Shown here in pieces: positions 44,886 to 57,900 of a stretch of 64,000 bases of DNA. The stretch covers positions 1,364,001 to 1,428,000 of the forward strand of contig JBLDXI010000017.1 of NCBI GenBank assembly GCA_047495785.1, written 5' to 3'. The notes beneath the pieces are model-generated. The model had not been told where the DNA came from and ran no database searches. It saw only the letters and a program-made list of their open reading frames with translations. Made by a program: the position numbers and the translations under genes. Positions within the stretch are counted from its first letter, which is position 1, and each line of letters begins with the position of its first letter. This stretch comes from Lepidodermella squamata (taxonomy: Eukaryota > Gastrotricha).

Positions 44886-47572
44886 ACGTTATCCGCGCCA
44901 AAACCCGCTAAAAAAATAATCATAAACTTAAGATTATGTAATACTTTTAACTCAACTGATTTCAACAAATTTTAACTTTAAATAATTTATGAGTTGAATA
45001 GAAAAATTTAAAATTTTGGCGGCATACTCTGCGGCGCCGGTCGTGCGTTTTTTGTGACCGGAATATCGACATACCGCGCCGTTTTCAGGCTCGTTCATGG
45101 TCCGCCGATTGCCGATCGTCTCAGCACTGCTGGTATACGAAGCCGTGACGTGCGAAACATCCGAATTTTTATCATTTTAGGACCTTCACGAAAACTGTAA
45201 TCTCTAACGATCAACGATGTAACTTATACTTTTACAGTAACCAGTAGACAAAGCTTTGTCCATAGAGAACGGATTGAGAGTCCATCGCTCTACCACAACA
45301 CTCATCACAACAATAAAGCTACTTTTAATAAGTTTAATCATTAATTCATCTCATACTAAGCTAAACTATTTGAAACTTACAGTTCCAGCAGTTGATGCGT
45401 CATTCCTTTTCTTTTTTCTTAGTGAGATATTAAAACAGTAAACAGTGATACTTATTCGTAGGATTTTAGAATTTTCCCCGTGCTCAAATTAATTATAGTA
45501 TACTGTATATTGCCCGCTTAGTAATTTTGGGCAGCGGGCGGATTTACAATACACAATGAGGAAGTCAACAATGTTGCGCTTTCATTTTTGCAAATTTTGT
45601 TCTTAAAGATAGCAGCCATTACTCATGTTTTGTTTTTGTTTGATTTTCACCGAATGAAAGTGGCGAATACTGCGAATTGTCAGGTATTTTTAGCTTTTTA
45701 TATGAACATGTTTTATTTGTCGTCCATCCTCGGCCAAAATAGTGATGGTAATATATAAGCCTTACCCGTGAGGGTTTAGGGTTTAGGAGGCTCGACTTTT
45801 TATAGTTTTAAGTAAATTGTGTTTTCTTGACACACTGAAGTTTGTAGGTCTAGTGGAATCGTAAATTTCTGCTAATACTAATACTAAGATAATACTAAGA
45901 CCTATTAGTATTTAGGTCTCAAAGATATTAATCCGAAAAATTGATAATTTCATGGATTTTGCTGGGATATGAATGGCCAGTCGGGCGTGTCTATCGTATA
46001 TCTATCGGGCCCAATATAAACTATCTGAATTCCATCGAATTCCTCATCCGTTCTCCGATCCGATATCCACAGCTAATTTTACAAAAAATGCTTACATTAA
46101 ACTAGTTTATTATGTAAAAAATACCCGCAAGTGCTCTGGCCTCGCTTTTACCACGCCATTGCGTTGGCGGCAAAATTCTATCGCTGATGTAAGAAGCGAG
46201 TCCGCCTCCCATTTCCCCTCCTGGTCCTCTTACAGCCACGTAGGCGAACGAGCATGATGGCTCAAAGGTTGGAGCCGCCTCCTCAGAAAGGCAGTCCGGG
46301 TTCCCCGGGTGTGACACTTTTAGGACCCTTGTTTTGCGCGTTACAGCTCGACTAAGATTAAATAGTCTAGTGGGCCCAATTTTAATTTAGAGGTAACCTA
46401 CACATAGAAAGTAAACGCTAGACTACCTAACTCAGCTATAATTTTCCGCATTTTCTCCCTGGTCTAAATCATCTCTAGATTTTTGTCTTGTTTGCTGTTG
46501 TCTCTATTTTTGCTCCGAAATCCGTCCATCGCTGTGTTGACCTTTGACCGTATTAAGACAAATCCAACGGTCGGACTTGAAAATTACTCAGGCGGATTTT
46601 TATAAAATTGACCTGAGTAATTTTAAGACAAGCTATCGTGCAGAATGAGGCTGAGTAACGCTAGTTCGAAATTGCAGGTGACATGAGTCACTAAAATCGG
46701 ACACAGCCGTTCCATCTGGTCCCGTAGGCTTGAAGACCCGCACGTACTAATCCTCGGTTTTATTTGTCATAAGGACGAAACCGATTTAGTGGTAGTTTGT
46801 GTTATACGGTAGCATTGTCTTAAAGCCACAGAATTTAGTATGTTGGATATTACTGTCATTATTATTATTATTTGACCGCAAGGCCCTTGTGCATGTTATT
46901 ATTATTATGTTACTATCAGTTAAGTGCAAGGCTGGTCGCGTGTCATTAGGTATCGGTTTTTTGTGTAGTGCAAAGGTCGCACGCTCCGTCGTTTGCTGCG
47001 CCTTGCCTCCCAATTGTAGCTGCGCCTGAGGCGCGATTACTGATGGTTGCTTGTAGCGCCTAGAGCGCCAGAGTAACTTTATTTAAGCCCTTGACTGGCA
47101 AAGGAGAAGTAGCTAATTTGCCTCCTTTGCCAGGAATCGTGTTTTCACCGAACTTGGATCCGCTTCCTCAGTTGGGCTTTATTTCCACTGTTACATTCAC
47201 CATACCTCACTCTTCAACAGAGTAATTTGAGCTCTAATTTCAAATTTCTCTTATAATTATTGGGTTGTTATGTTCGTTGATTGTTGGAATAGAGATGATG
47301 TACGATCTGGATACTATCCTAGGGCTTGTGATCATCTGCCCCAGGTACGCAGTGATTATTAACATATTTGGCCAGCATTTTGGATTTTTCTCGGAGGCAT
47401 CGGCTGTGGAAAAAATCAAATTATCTTCGAGCATTTCATTATGGGAAATATTTTACGCTTAATTTGTTTTCATTAAATATAGGTTTTTTCAATAATCAAA
47501 ACAGTGGCAGTGTTGGATCGCCTCAGTGTCAATCGAAAACTCTGGTAGCCATCAAGTGTTGTTACGGATTCA
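44886..47572. other. Intergenic, no gene supported
   Basis: No exon with conserved protein content was found. There is a short interrupted palindrome, AGACCTA...TAGGTCT, at about 45899-45920. A minus-strand open frame at 46102-46317 (SHPGNPDCLSEEAAP) has protein-like composition but no splice partner or recognisable family. Confidence 0.4.
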
Positions 47573-48136
47573 ATGGCGAAACCTGGCCCTAAGCCCAAAG
47601 CAGGCACTGATAATGTAAGGAGATATTTTCAGTGGCGGAGATAAACTTTTTCCCATGTGGTTCACAGGACGAAATCAAAGTCCATTTTGATAGTAATTTT
47701 CCCAAATAGTGGGGCGCAGTTGAACTAACTTGCTTTCTCTCAATATTGAAGGAAATACCTACGAAAAAATTCAGAATTCACAAATGTAGAAAGGTGTTTA
47801 CAGGTCCCCCTAATTGTTGAGGACCAATGGGGGGAATGAATCCCCATTTTATAGGGGGTGCATATCTCCGTCACTGAATATTTTTAATTGTACTCGATTG
47901 ATTGTCTCATTCTCCATTTATAGGACGATCCCGAAAAGATCCTGCAGAGGCGAGAGGCTAACAGATTAGCTCAAGCGAGACGTTGGAAAAAAATTCAAAC
48001 TTGTAAGGCGAAAAATGAGGAGAACATTCGACAGTTGCTGGCGGAGAAGAACGACTTGGAAGTGGAGAATACCCGCTTGAAAATGAAAATCCTGGCGCTG
48101 GAAAATAAGAAATGTGTTATGTGTTCACGCAGCTAA
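47573..48136 (+). CDS. Minimal bZIP-like protein (84 aa)
   Basis: Exons 47573..47614 and 47924..48136, joined in phase 0 (AAT|GTAAGG, TTTATAG|GAC). After 14 residues rich in Lys/Pro (MAKPGPKPKAGTDN) comes a basic stretch (QRREANRLAQARRWKKIQ). A leucine zipper follows with four leucines at exact heptad spacing (in RQLLAEKNDLEVENTRLKM and on to ILALE). The end is CVMCSRS. The layout equals a bare bZIP domain of the C/EBP-PAR kind, but when ARRWKKIQ is aligned to ARRLKENQ the DNA-contacting Asn and Arg of the canonical N-x7-R are not in place. It may bind DNA differently, or act as a dimerisation inhibitor. Upstream exons cannot be excluded. A decayed tandem copy lies 0.96 kb downstream. Confidence 0.6.
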
Positions 48137-48884
48137 TTCCACTGCTGACTTCTGTTAACTTGAATTAAATATTATTTATTCAAGTAAAGTATTATTCAAG
48201 ACCAATTCGAATTGAAAAATAATATTCAAGATGTGCGGTTTAATGCTGTTATGTTATTATGGATAACTTCTTATTAGAAGACTGCTCTGAAGCAAACAGT
48301 TATACAGATCTTACAAGTCAGCCAAATAGCTATTCTTCTGATTTTGTCTGAGTTACCCGTGGCGGTACAATGAAATTAGAATCAGTCGGTCCTGAACAGT
48401 CGGAACAATCTGTCGAATAAGTAGAAATATCAGTCTGCTGCTGTAAATTCACAAGCATCACAGCGCCTCTACACTGTTGTCTTTCGGCCCGGTGATGTCT
48501 GTGATTGAATAGGTATGCATTTTCTGAGGCTTTGTGCGCTGTTCTTGTTGCCCGCCTCGCGCTTGAGCTTTTAAATCTTGTTTTACTCGTGCGAGAGTGG
48601 ACTTTGGCTACGATCCCCTAAACCACCTGGTGTGCCGTGCGGAGCTTGGAGGAATAGTAATCTCTATTTCCTCTAGTGTTTATTCCTCCAAGGTGCGGAG
48701 AGTTCACAGAAAATCGCAACATCGGCTGATTCATTTTCTTATGAAATTCTAAAACTGATTTTCATAGGATTTTATAATTGTATAATTGAGTTGAAGCTAA
48801 TTCGCAGCCTCAAATGGTGGGTAAGTAGGTAATTCCGCCGATGAATATACTGAACTCGATTGATTGTGAAATTTATATTTTTAG

Positions 48885-49174
48885 GACGATCGTTAAAAGA
48901 AGCCGAAGAAGCTCCAGCGAAGCTTCGGGATAAAATTAAGGCTCTGATCTTGCGCCTGAAGGAAAATATGTGAGAGTTGAATGCGGAGATGTACCGATTG
49001 GAGCATCAGAACACTGGCCTGGAGGAAGAGAAAGTTGAGGGAGGAGAATCACCGATTGAAAATTATGGCTCTGACCTGGAGATGGAAAATCGCATGTTGC
49101 GTTGGGAGAACCAGTTAAAATTCGAGCTTGAAAATATGAAACTTGATCGATTCTGGGACAACTTTAACTGCTGA
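48885..49174 (+). pseudogene. Decayed tandem duplicate of the bZIP exon
   Basis: The intron end and exon start mirror the intact gene (CTCGATTGATTGT...TAG|GACGATC), offset by 961 bp. The frame from that acceptor hits TAA at the fourth codon, and another stop (TGA) follows near 48970. The remaining frame still shows zipper-like heptads (LEMENRMLRWENQL). The 3' flanks also match: ATTCAAGATGTGCGGTTT occurs at 48224-48241 and 49226-49243. No initiating exon was found. Confidence 0.65.
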
Positions 49175-50044
49175 CTTTAATTCAATCGAACTAATATTCA
49201 AAGACCTATCCAAATTCAACAATTCTATTCAAGATGTGCGGTTTGAGGACGTTACTTTATAATTTTTTCCAGATGAATTGTTATTAAAAATGAATACTAT
49301 ATTGAAGCAAGAAGTTCATGCAGATCAAACTGATCTGCAAATAACTATTCTTCCGATAATGCTCGGAGTATTCCGTGGTGATACTTACTGGATAATTAGA
49401 ATTAGCAATTAGTCGATCGTAATCGGCCGAATGTCTCTGAATATCTCTGTTGAATTAGCAGAAATCTTTTAGCCTGCTGCTGACAGGCTACAACGCTTCA
49501 ACCCGGTAATACCTGCGGTTTAATTTTCTGAGATGAGAAACAGTGCTTTTGCCCGCTGCCTTCAAATATTTTTATACCAGTGGCAACATGTCACATGCGA
49601 TGTTAGACTTCGCCTAAACGAACTGGTGATACCGCAGAGTTTACCGAAAATCGGAACATTAAACTACACAGGAAAATACATTTCTCCGACCGTTTTCAGG
49701 AGTTTACTTGCGAATTTCGCGACCTATAAATGATTGATAGAAAAAGCTTCATTATATCCAGTTGCGTAGCCAGGATTTTGTTGGGGTTTGATAATTTTTT
49801 ACCCTCAGGTTGAAACATTTCAAAAGTCGATTTGCGAGCGAAGTGGACGCTTTTTGGGCATTTTCGAGCCGAAAATGGGCTTAGAATGTATGCTGAAGGA
49901 TTTATAGGAAACATTTAGTTGATGAAAAAATTCTTTTTTATCCTCCGATCCCCCATTTTATCTATGGAATCGAAGCTCCCATGATTCCAGTCTTTGATTT
50001 TTTATTTCTTTTATAGTGACATTTTGAACCCGTGATTTTTTTCC
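49175..50044. other. Intergenic, promoter side of SMC4
   Basis: It contains the 3' half of the duplicated bZIP block (to about 49540) and then AT-rich sequence before the SMC4 start codon. No further feature is seen. Confidence 0.4.
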
Positions 50045-53000
50045 ATGGCGGAAGTTGCAGCCAATGCGCAGCCCCAAAAGGCGTTTGATCCTGCTGGTAA
50101 GTCGTCAGCAGTATTTAAGTTACCGATAGCTTTATTCCTTTCTTTTTCAGATTTCCTCCCGATCGAAATTCCTCCTGCACCTGTCGGTTTAGGTGGAAAA
50201 GAAGGGCAGGGCCCTCGTCTAGTCATCAAATCATTGATTTTGGAAAACTTCAAGTCCTACGCCGGTAAGCACGAGATCGGCCCTTTCCACAAAAAGTTCT
50301 CCACCGTTGTCGGCCCGAATGGAAGTGGCAAATCGAACATTATCGATGCGCTACTATTCGTCTTCGGATACCGTGCAGCTCGTATGCGCCAGAAAAAAAT
50401 CAATAAGCTCATCCACAGCTCGGAGAATTGCCAAGACCTCGACCAAGCCTCTGTTACTGTCCGTTTCGAAAAAATCGTCGACACGGGCCCGGGCGGTAAT
50501 GACTTTACAGTTGTTCAGGGCTCGGCTTTCGACATTCGCCGCACTGTATACGCCGATGGCTCGTCAACTTACCATCTCGATGAAAAGAAAGCAACTCATC
50601 GCGATATCTGCGACATGTTACGCTCGTATGGCATCGATTTAGACCACAATCGCTTCCTCATTCTTCAGGGCGAGGTCGAGCAGATCGCGATGATGAAGCC
50701 GAAAGCGCCTACTGAAAACGACGATGGAATGCTGGAATTTCTCGAAGATATCATCGGAACCTCGCGGTTTAAATCAGTTCTAGAGACGCTGGAAGAACGA
50801 ATTCGTGTCCTCAATCACTTCCGCTCGGAAAAATTGTACCGCGTCAAGTTGATTGAACAGGAGAAGAATTCGTTAGCAGCTGTTAAAGATGAAGCTTTAG
50901 AGTGGATTGAGAAAAGCAACACTCTGGTTTTACGCCGCAACGCTCACCTCCAGAAAGTCATCCAACGCTACACGCATGAAGAAAACCAGCTTAACCAGCA
51001 GAAAGAAACGATTGTGAACTCGAAGCAAGCTCGTGAAACCGAGCTGAAAAAGGTGAAAACTGAAAAGAAGGAAAAAGATCGTCTGTTGGCCGAGTTCGTT
51101 AGTCGTGAGGAAACTTTACGAAAAGCTCTTGAAGCTCGTAAGAAGCAATTTGCTGATTGCGAGGCTCGCGACGCTAAATTGCAGCAAGACATCAAACACG
51201 CAAGTTCAAAAATCTTGAAGCTTGAAAAGCAACTCGCGTCTGAGGAGAAAAATCTCGCCGATCTCAACAAAGCCGCTGCCTCGAAATCAGCGAGCGATCC
51301 TAAAGATGCTGAGGCCGCGCTGAAGGAAGAAATCTCGAAGATTCAACAGAAAATTAAAGCTCTCGACGAGGAGAAGAACGAATTGGAGGAAAAAATCTCG
51401 AAGGCCCGCGACGCTTTGAAGCCTGAAACCGAAGCCCTACGAGCTGAGAAGAAGAAAAAAGACGGCGAGTTGGCTAAAGTTCGTAAATTGGCCGACGAAG
51501 CGAAAGCTCAGGTGAAACTGGCGCAGAATGAGGTTGATACAGTTAAATCAGCTCAATCTCGCGAGTCGGAGAAACTGAGCAAAATCGCCGGGCAACTTGA
51601 ATCGGCGAAAAATCGCCACGAAGAACTGAAGCGTGACGTTGCGTCGGCGACAGCTCGCGGTAAAGAAATAACGAAGGAACACGAAAATTTGACGCAAGAG
51701 ATTGCACAAGCTGCGGAAAAAGCGTCAAAACTAGTAGATTCAATCAACCAAGACCGGCGAAAATTGGCCGAATGTCGAGATGCGCAACAAGCAGCTGGTA
51801 CTCGCAATCGCGTTCTCGGTTTCTTACTCGAGCAAAAGCAGAAGGGTGTCGTGCCGGGTGTTATCGGGCGACTGGGTGATTTAGGCTGGATTGATCCGAA
51901 ATACGACATTGCCGTTTCAACCGCTTGCAGCCCTCTCGACTCAATCGTCGTAGATACAGTTGAAACCGCAACGGCTTGCATTGATTTGATCCGGAAAAAC
52001 AACATTGGTTTCGGTAATTTCCTCGCCCTGGATAAGGTGACTAACAAGGCTGGTCAAGCGATGCGCCACAAATTCCCTGGCGCGCCTGAGAAAGTCCCTC
52101 GGCTGTTCGATTTGATCAAAGTTAACGATGAATCTCTCCTCCCGGTTTTCTACCACGGTCTTCGCGATACGTTGGTTGCGGATAATATCGAACAGGCCAC
52201 CCGAGTTGCGTACGGCAGTACGCGTTACCGTGTTGTCACCCTGAATGGGCAGTTGATCGAAACCTCCGGAACAATGAGCGGTGGCGGTAATCGGCCATCG
52301 CGAGGCCGGATGGCGCTGTCAGAGGCTAACACGGTTTCGACTAATAAACGGAAATCAGTTGGCGGGGATGATGTCGACATTCCGAAAATCGAACAGGCGA
52401 TTCAAGCCGCTCAGAACGAGGTGGGCACTTTAAATCGGCGCCGTCTGGAAGGCACCGAGCGAATTCATACGTTGGAGGTTGAGATCAAGGAATGCATGAA
52501 GAAGGTCGAGAAGGCCAAGTCTGAACTCGCGTCTTTGGAGAAATCCATCCCGCAACTCGAGCAGAACGCCCAGGAACAGGAGAAGACTGTCTCAGCCGCT
52601 GCCCCGGATTCGAAACGAGTCGCTGAGCTCGAGGCGGTTGTTGCGAAGAAGCAAAAAGAGGCTGATAAAGCCCTGGATGTTGTGAAAAAGGCTCAGGAGG
52701 AACTGGCCGAGGTTGAAGAACGTCTCGGGGCGATTAGTGGCGCTAAGTTGAAGCCAATGGTCGATAGAATGGAGCATTGCCAGTCGGAGATCGATCGTTT
52801 GAAGAATGAAATCACGACGAAACGATCAGCGGCGAAACAAGCGGAGAAAAATTTGCAAAGAACTACTGAACGAGTGGCGGAATTGCGCGAGCAGTTGGAC
52901 GAAGCTCGGGAGTCGAAGGCGAAATTGCTGGAAGATTGCAAGGCGCTGGAGACTGAAGCTCAAGAGGCGATTAATGCCCACGACGAGGTGAAGAAGGATT

Positions 53001-54583
53001 TGAAGAAAATCGACGCTGATAAGGGGGACGTGTCTGATGCGTTCAAAAAATTGGCGGCTGATGAGACGTCGGCACAAAAGGACATTTTAGGCTGGCAACA
53101 GCAGTTGGAAGAGCTTGAGGAGCGAATCAAGGCGAATCGATCTGGGTTGAAGCGATTCCGGCGTGATTTGGCTGGTTTGGCGTTGCAACCGGCCGATGGT
53201 GGTACGGGAGGCGATGAGGAAAAAGAAGCCGTAGATGAACCTAAATTGCCGACTTTGAGTGAAGATCAGCTCGAGGAGATCGATGAAGAGGCTATTTCGG
53301 TCGAAATCGCGAGGTTGGAAGAAGAAATTGGCCAGAAACAGCCGAATATCGAAGCTATTCAAGAATACCGTAGAAAAGTGAGTTTATTCAATATATTTTC
53401 TTAGTGAAACCACCGAATCCAAAATACAGGCTAAAAATTGCTGAAGCACGCGACTGGGCTGATTTTCTATCATCTTGGCATGTTATTTATTGAAAATTGG
53501 AATAACCGGGAAAATGAGGCTCGGCCTAAGCTAAGATGCTGGAAAATCTATCGAATCGCTTGCTTTTAGTATAGAAAATAGCGTTATTGTGGATTCGGCT
53601 TTTCCACTAAGTTCCATTAGAAAATTTGATTTTAAAATAAAATATAAAATATAAAAAAATATGTAATATTTAAAATAATTTTTACAGGAAAAACTGTATT
53701 TGCAACGGGTGGCTGAACTCGAGGAGTTGACCGAGTGCCGTGAGAAGCAGCGCCAACAGCTTGAAACCATCCGCCGTACCCGCTTGCAAGAGTTCCAAAG
53801 CGGTTTCGGTATAATTACTGCCCACGTTCGAGAAATCTATCACATGATCACCGGTGGTGGTGATGCCGAACTTGAATCTGTCGATCAGATGGACCCGTTC
53901 AGCGACGGCATCTCTTTCCAGTAAGATTTTCAGTTAATTCCAGAATTTAAGATCTTTCTTGTTATTTTGACTAAAAATAACGTTTTAACAACAACACTAC
54001 AAGCTACAAGCTAGAAATGATAAAATTTGAATTTTATTGCAATTATTTTTATTATTTTGAAATTTTAAAATAATATTTTATAAAAATTAAAAAAATCAAA
54101 ATTGTTTTTTAAATATTTTAATTATTTTCATACTCAATTTTACGATCATTTACTAATCGAATTTTCTTTTTCAGCGTCCGCCCTCCAAATAAATCGTGGA
54201 AAAGCATCACAAATTTGTCTGGCGGTGAGAAGACATTAAGCTCCCTGGCCCTCATTTTCGCGCTGCACATTTTCCGCCCGGCGCCGTTCTACATAATGGA
54301 CGAAATCGACGCGGCCCTCGATGCTCGCAACGTTGGCATCATCGCCATCTACCTGACTGAGCGGACGAGCAACGCGCAGTTCATCGTTATCTCGCTGCGT
54401 AATGAAATGTTCGAACTCGCCGACCGTATGATCGGCATCTACAAGACGCACAACTGTTCGAAATTCGTCGTTTTCGACCCGTCCGCCATGGCAGCGGCCG
54501 CCGGCGCCCTGCCCAGCCAAATGCAGCAGCAAGCCGCGATCACCGACGGCCCTGTCGACGATTCGCAGCGCACTCATCGCTGA
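50045..54583 (+). CDS. SMC4: SMC4, condensin ATPase subunit
   Basis: Exons: 50045..50096, 50151..53377, 53688..53920 and 54175..54583, giving 1306 residues (human 1288). The N-terminal ATPase lobe has LILENFKSYAG and the Walker A GPNGSGKSN. Two long coiled-coil arms flank the hinge (GVIGRLGDLGWIDPKYDIAVSTA to about SGTMSGGGN). The C-terminal lobe has VRPPNKSWK, the ABC signature NLSGGEKTLSSLAL and the Walker B FYIMDEIDAALD. It pairs with SMC2 in condensin I and II to compact mitotic chromosomes by loop extrusion. Intron 1 (50097-50150) is 54 nt, a multiple of three and free of stops, so its retention would add 18 residues in frame. I spliced it because it has GTAAGT and a polypyrimidine-CAG end. 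The gene converges on the FEM-1 fusion, whose stop is 330 nt away. Confidence 0.97.
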
Positions 54584-54913
54584 ATTTTTTCAATTTTGTG
54601 ACTTTTATCGCGTTAATTTTAGTCAATTATCTCGGTACTCTTATTCTGTAACTGCATTTCATCGCAACTTTTCATCATTATAGCTACGCATGCCGAAAAA
54701 TGAAATAAAAAACGACGCATTTTTAAACGTGATTTTTTTATTGGCCGGATGATATAGTAGTGCATCGAGTAATAGTTTACAATTTCAACAGCCAGATATT
54801 ATTTTAATTACTATGGAAGAAATAATAATGAAATAATTACACATCGATTTTTAACGTGTTGTGCGACACAAATTTAACAGCCATTATATCAGTCAATATT
54901 GAGCGGTAGAAAA

Positions 54914-57900
54914 CTATGAAATGGCCAAAAATTTGTCGGCAAGAACTTCGCCGATATCCGGACGCTCGTCTGGGTGATTCGTCAGGAGATTCTCAACAAA
55001 ATGACGCAGCGAATCGCCATAAGGCATTTTCGACGGAAATTGGACCCTAATTAAAAAAATAAATAAAAATTCCTCCTTAAAAAAATAAAATTCTCACTTT
55101 GTGCGTTTCGGCTTGAATAAATTTTCATCGCCCTCATCAAACTGTTTTAAAATATTTTGAAAAGAAATCGAAAATCAAAAATTTCCTAACCGGTGGTCTA
55201 GAGAATGCAAGCTGGTAGGTCAAAGCGCCTAGAGCCCAAATATCGGCTTTGCGCGAATAGGGTTGGTGATCGATAATTTCGGGCGCAATGTGAGCGCCCT
55301 TTCGGCGCAAGGCGACAACTTGGCGGTACTTGTCGATCTTGTGGATCGTCCCAATCTGGCCCAGCTTAACGTGCTTGTTGTTGTCGACAACTAGAATGTT
55401 CTTGGCTTTGATGTTGCGGTGCACGATGCCGTTTTCGTGAAGAAATTTCACCGCCGAAGATAGCTGCCATATCCAAGAACGAATCTGGGGAAAAATAAAA
55501 ATTTGAATTTCTTTCGAAAAAATTTAGGTCATACAGTTGCTTCAGGTAGGTTCAATCTCTCCTTTCGATTTTTCGAAATAAGCTTCGACAAATCGCCACC
55601 AGAACAAAACTCCATCTCGATAATAAGCTTATCATGTTCTAAATCGAAAATCAATTCATAAAACCAGATTGAAAATATTGGGATTTTTTACCTTCGAAAA
55701 CTTTGAAAAACTGAACAACATGAGCGTGGCTGTATTTCGCGTTAACGAGAGATGTTGCTTCGTGAATGACACTTCGCCGCTCGACTGAGTTCATCCGAGC
55801 GAGGGAGACCTCCTTCAAAACAACTTGAGTTTTGTCGATAGGTCTGCGGGCAAGGAGAGCGCGGCTGAAATAGCCCTGGCTGATAATCCGAATTCCTTCG
55901 TATTGATCACTAAGACGAACAAAGATAAATGGAAAATTTCTAAAAATCAAGATTAATTACCATGACACGTCCAGAGCACTCGTTGATGGCTTCCGAAATT
56001 CGATCAGCGGCAACGATTCAGACAATTGATTATCGCAATTTTGCAGAACCGAACAAGAGATAGAAGCCGACTTTTGAGACGCCACCTTAAAACAATAAGT
56101 AATTATCGTAAAATTCACAATTTCTCCATTCTTACTCGATAGGCTTTAGCCGCGACATCGGAAAGATGGCGTTTGCTCACATTTCCAACAGCGTTCCAAT
56201 CAACAACATCAATGCCGTCGTACTTTGACCCAGTTGAAACAGCCATGAAGACTTTGCTACCTTGCGCCAAAGGAATTCGAGCAAGCTAAAAAAAAATCCA
56301 TCAATATCTCAATAATTCTCTAAATTTCATATGCAAACCTGTTCAATGTACTGGAAAACTTGTTGCGGAATTTCCTCATGAAGGATCGACAGAACGTGAA
56401 GTCCAAGCGCGAAATAGCCATTGATCAACCGCTGTCGAGATTCAGAAATCTCCGAACCAGGCGTGTTGACAACAATTCGTTCCAGCTGAATGATAACACG
56501 TTGGAACATATCAATAGGCTTGCACTCTTCCAGAACGAGATGATGGTCATCGGACTTGAATGCGAAAATCAAATTGACACAGCTTTTATAGATGTGAAAA
56601 GCTGAAACATTAAAAATTAATTCATATTTTTTTTATGAATTAAATTAGCATACTATCAGCGCAAAAAGGGTCCGGATTCAGGAGATGAATATCAATGGCG
56701 TGTAGGCACAGTCGGAAACAGGTGTTGTACTGGCGTAATTTTCCGAAATGAACCGCCACCTCACGCACGCTGTTGTACGTAAACGGGTGCTCCAGGCCAA
56801 GAATTCGCTCGCAAATCTAAAAAAAAATTGAGCGCCAACTTTTAGTAAACAAATAGCAATAATTGCGTCATCAAGTTCACGTGACAGTCTGAGTAATTTT
56901 TCCAGGTCATTCAGGGCAATAAAATGCCTGGTTTTAATGAAATTTATTAAACCAATTATTTACCAGAAGTGCAGTGAAATGAACTTTAGTAGTGTCGCTG
57001 CGAATGGCGCTCAGCTCTTTCGAGTTGCGATATTCAGTCAAGTTGTTGTAGACAGTTCGCGGCTCTACATCGTTCAACTTTTTGTTGTAACGCGATAGAA
57101 GCGACTGTCGCAAAGCCACCGCTGAATACCAGCAATCGAGCCCGTTCTTGACATTCGACGGCGTTGATCGGGACAGCGTTCGAGGTCGCATTTCAATCAC
57201 TGAGCCCGAGTTCTTTTTATCCTTATCCCGGCCGGAGCAGATTTTTTTCGCACCCAGCAACTCAAGAGCATCGGCTGCTTTGTCCTTCGACAGGCCCTTC
57301 GACAACAATTTAACGGCCTCGTCATGTTCGTACATGGCTGCGACTAGTACCGGGGTGATACCGGCATTGTTCGGTTTTTGAGTCGCGCCATAGGCAAGCA
57401 GTAGCTTCAAAATTTTCGTATTTCCATTTTCGGCTGCATCGTGAAGACAGGTATGGCCTGAGCAAAAAAATTGATAAAAAATTAAGTAAAACAAAAATAA
57501 AAATGTCCAACCATCCAAGCTCGCCTGATCGACCTTGGCCCTTCTCTCAAGAAGGTACTCGACGATTTCATAGTGGCCACGAGCACAAGCGACCATAAGC
57601 GGGGTGCTGCGGCAGACATTTCCAAGTTCCAGATCGGCGCCTTTTTCCACCAAAAATTTGAGAAGTTCCACGTGGCCCCCGTGGCAACAAGCTCGTAAGG
57701 GTGAAGACAGGGTCTTCTTGGTTCGGATATTGACATTAGCGCCGAATCTGATGAGAAATTTAGCTAGGGGGATGTTGTTCTTCTGACAAGCTAGCCACAA
57801 AGGCGGCACTCCTTCGATGAGATGATCGTTGATTTTCACTAACAAATTACAAATTACAAATTTTGCGAAATTTTCTAAAATTTGCTCACCATCCCCGAGT

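Noticed and set aside
45769-45787. Telomere-like GGGTTTAGGGTTTAGG
   Set aside because: Only two repeat units; too short to indicate an interstitial telomere.
46102-46317. Minus-strand 71-codon frame with protein-like composition
   Set aside because: No splice sites, promoter or family resemblance; mentioned only as part of the intergenic note.
46255-46325. GC-rich stretch resembling part of a tRNA (GTCCGGGTTCC)
   Set aside because: No acceptor stem or cloverleaf could be folded around it.
51553-53362. Minus-strand frames opposite SMC4
   Set aside because: Antisense shadows of the long coiled-coil exon with biased codon use.
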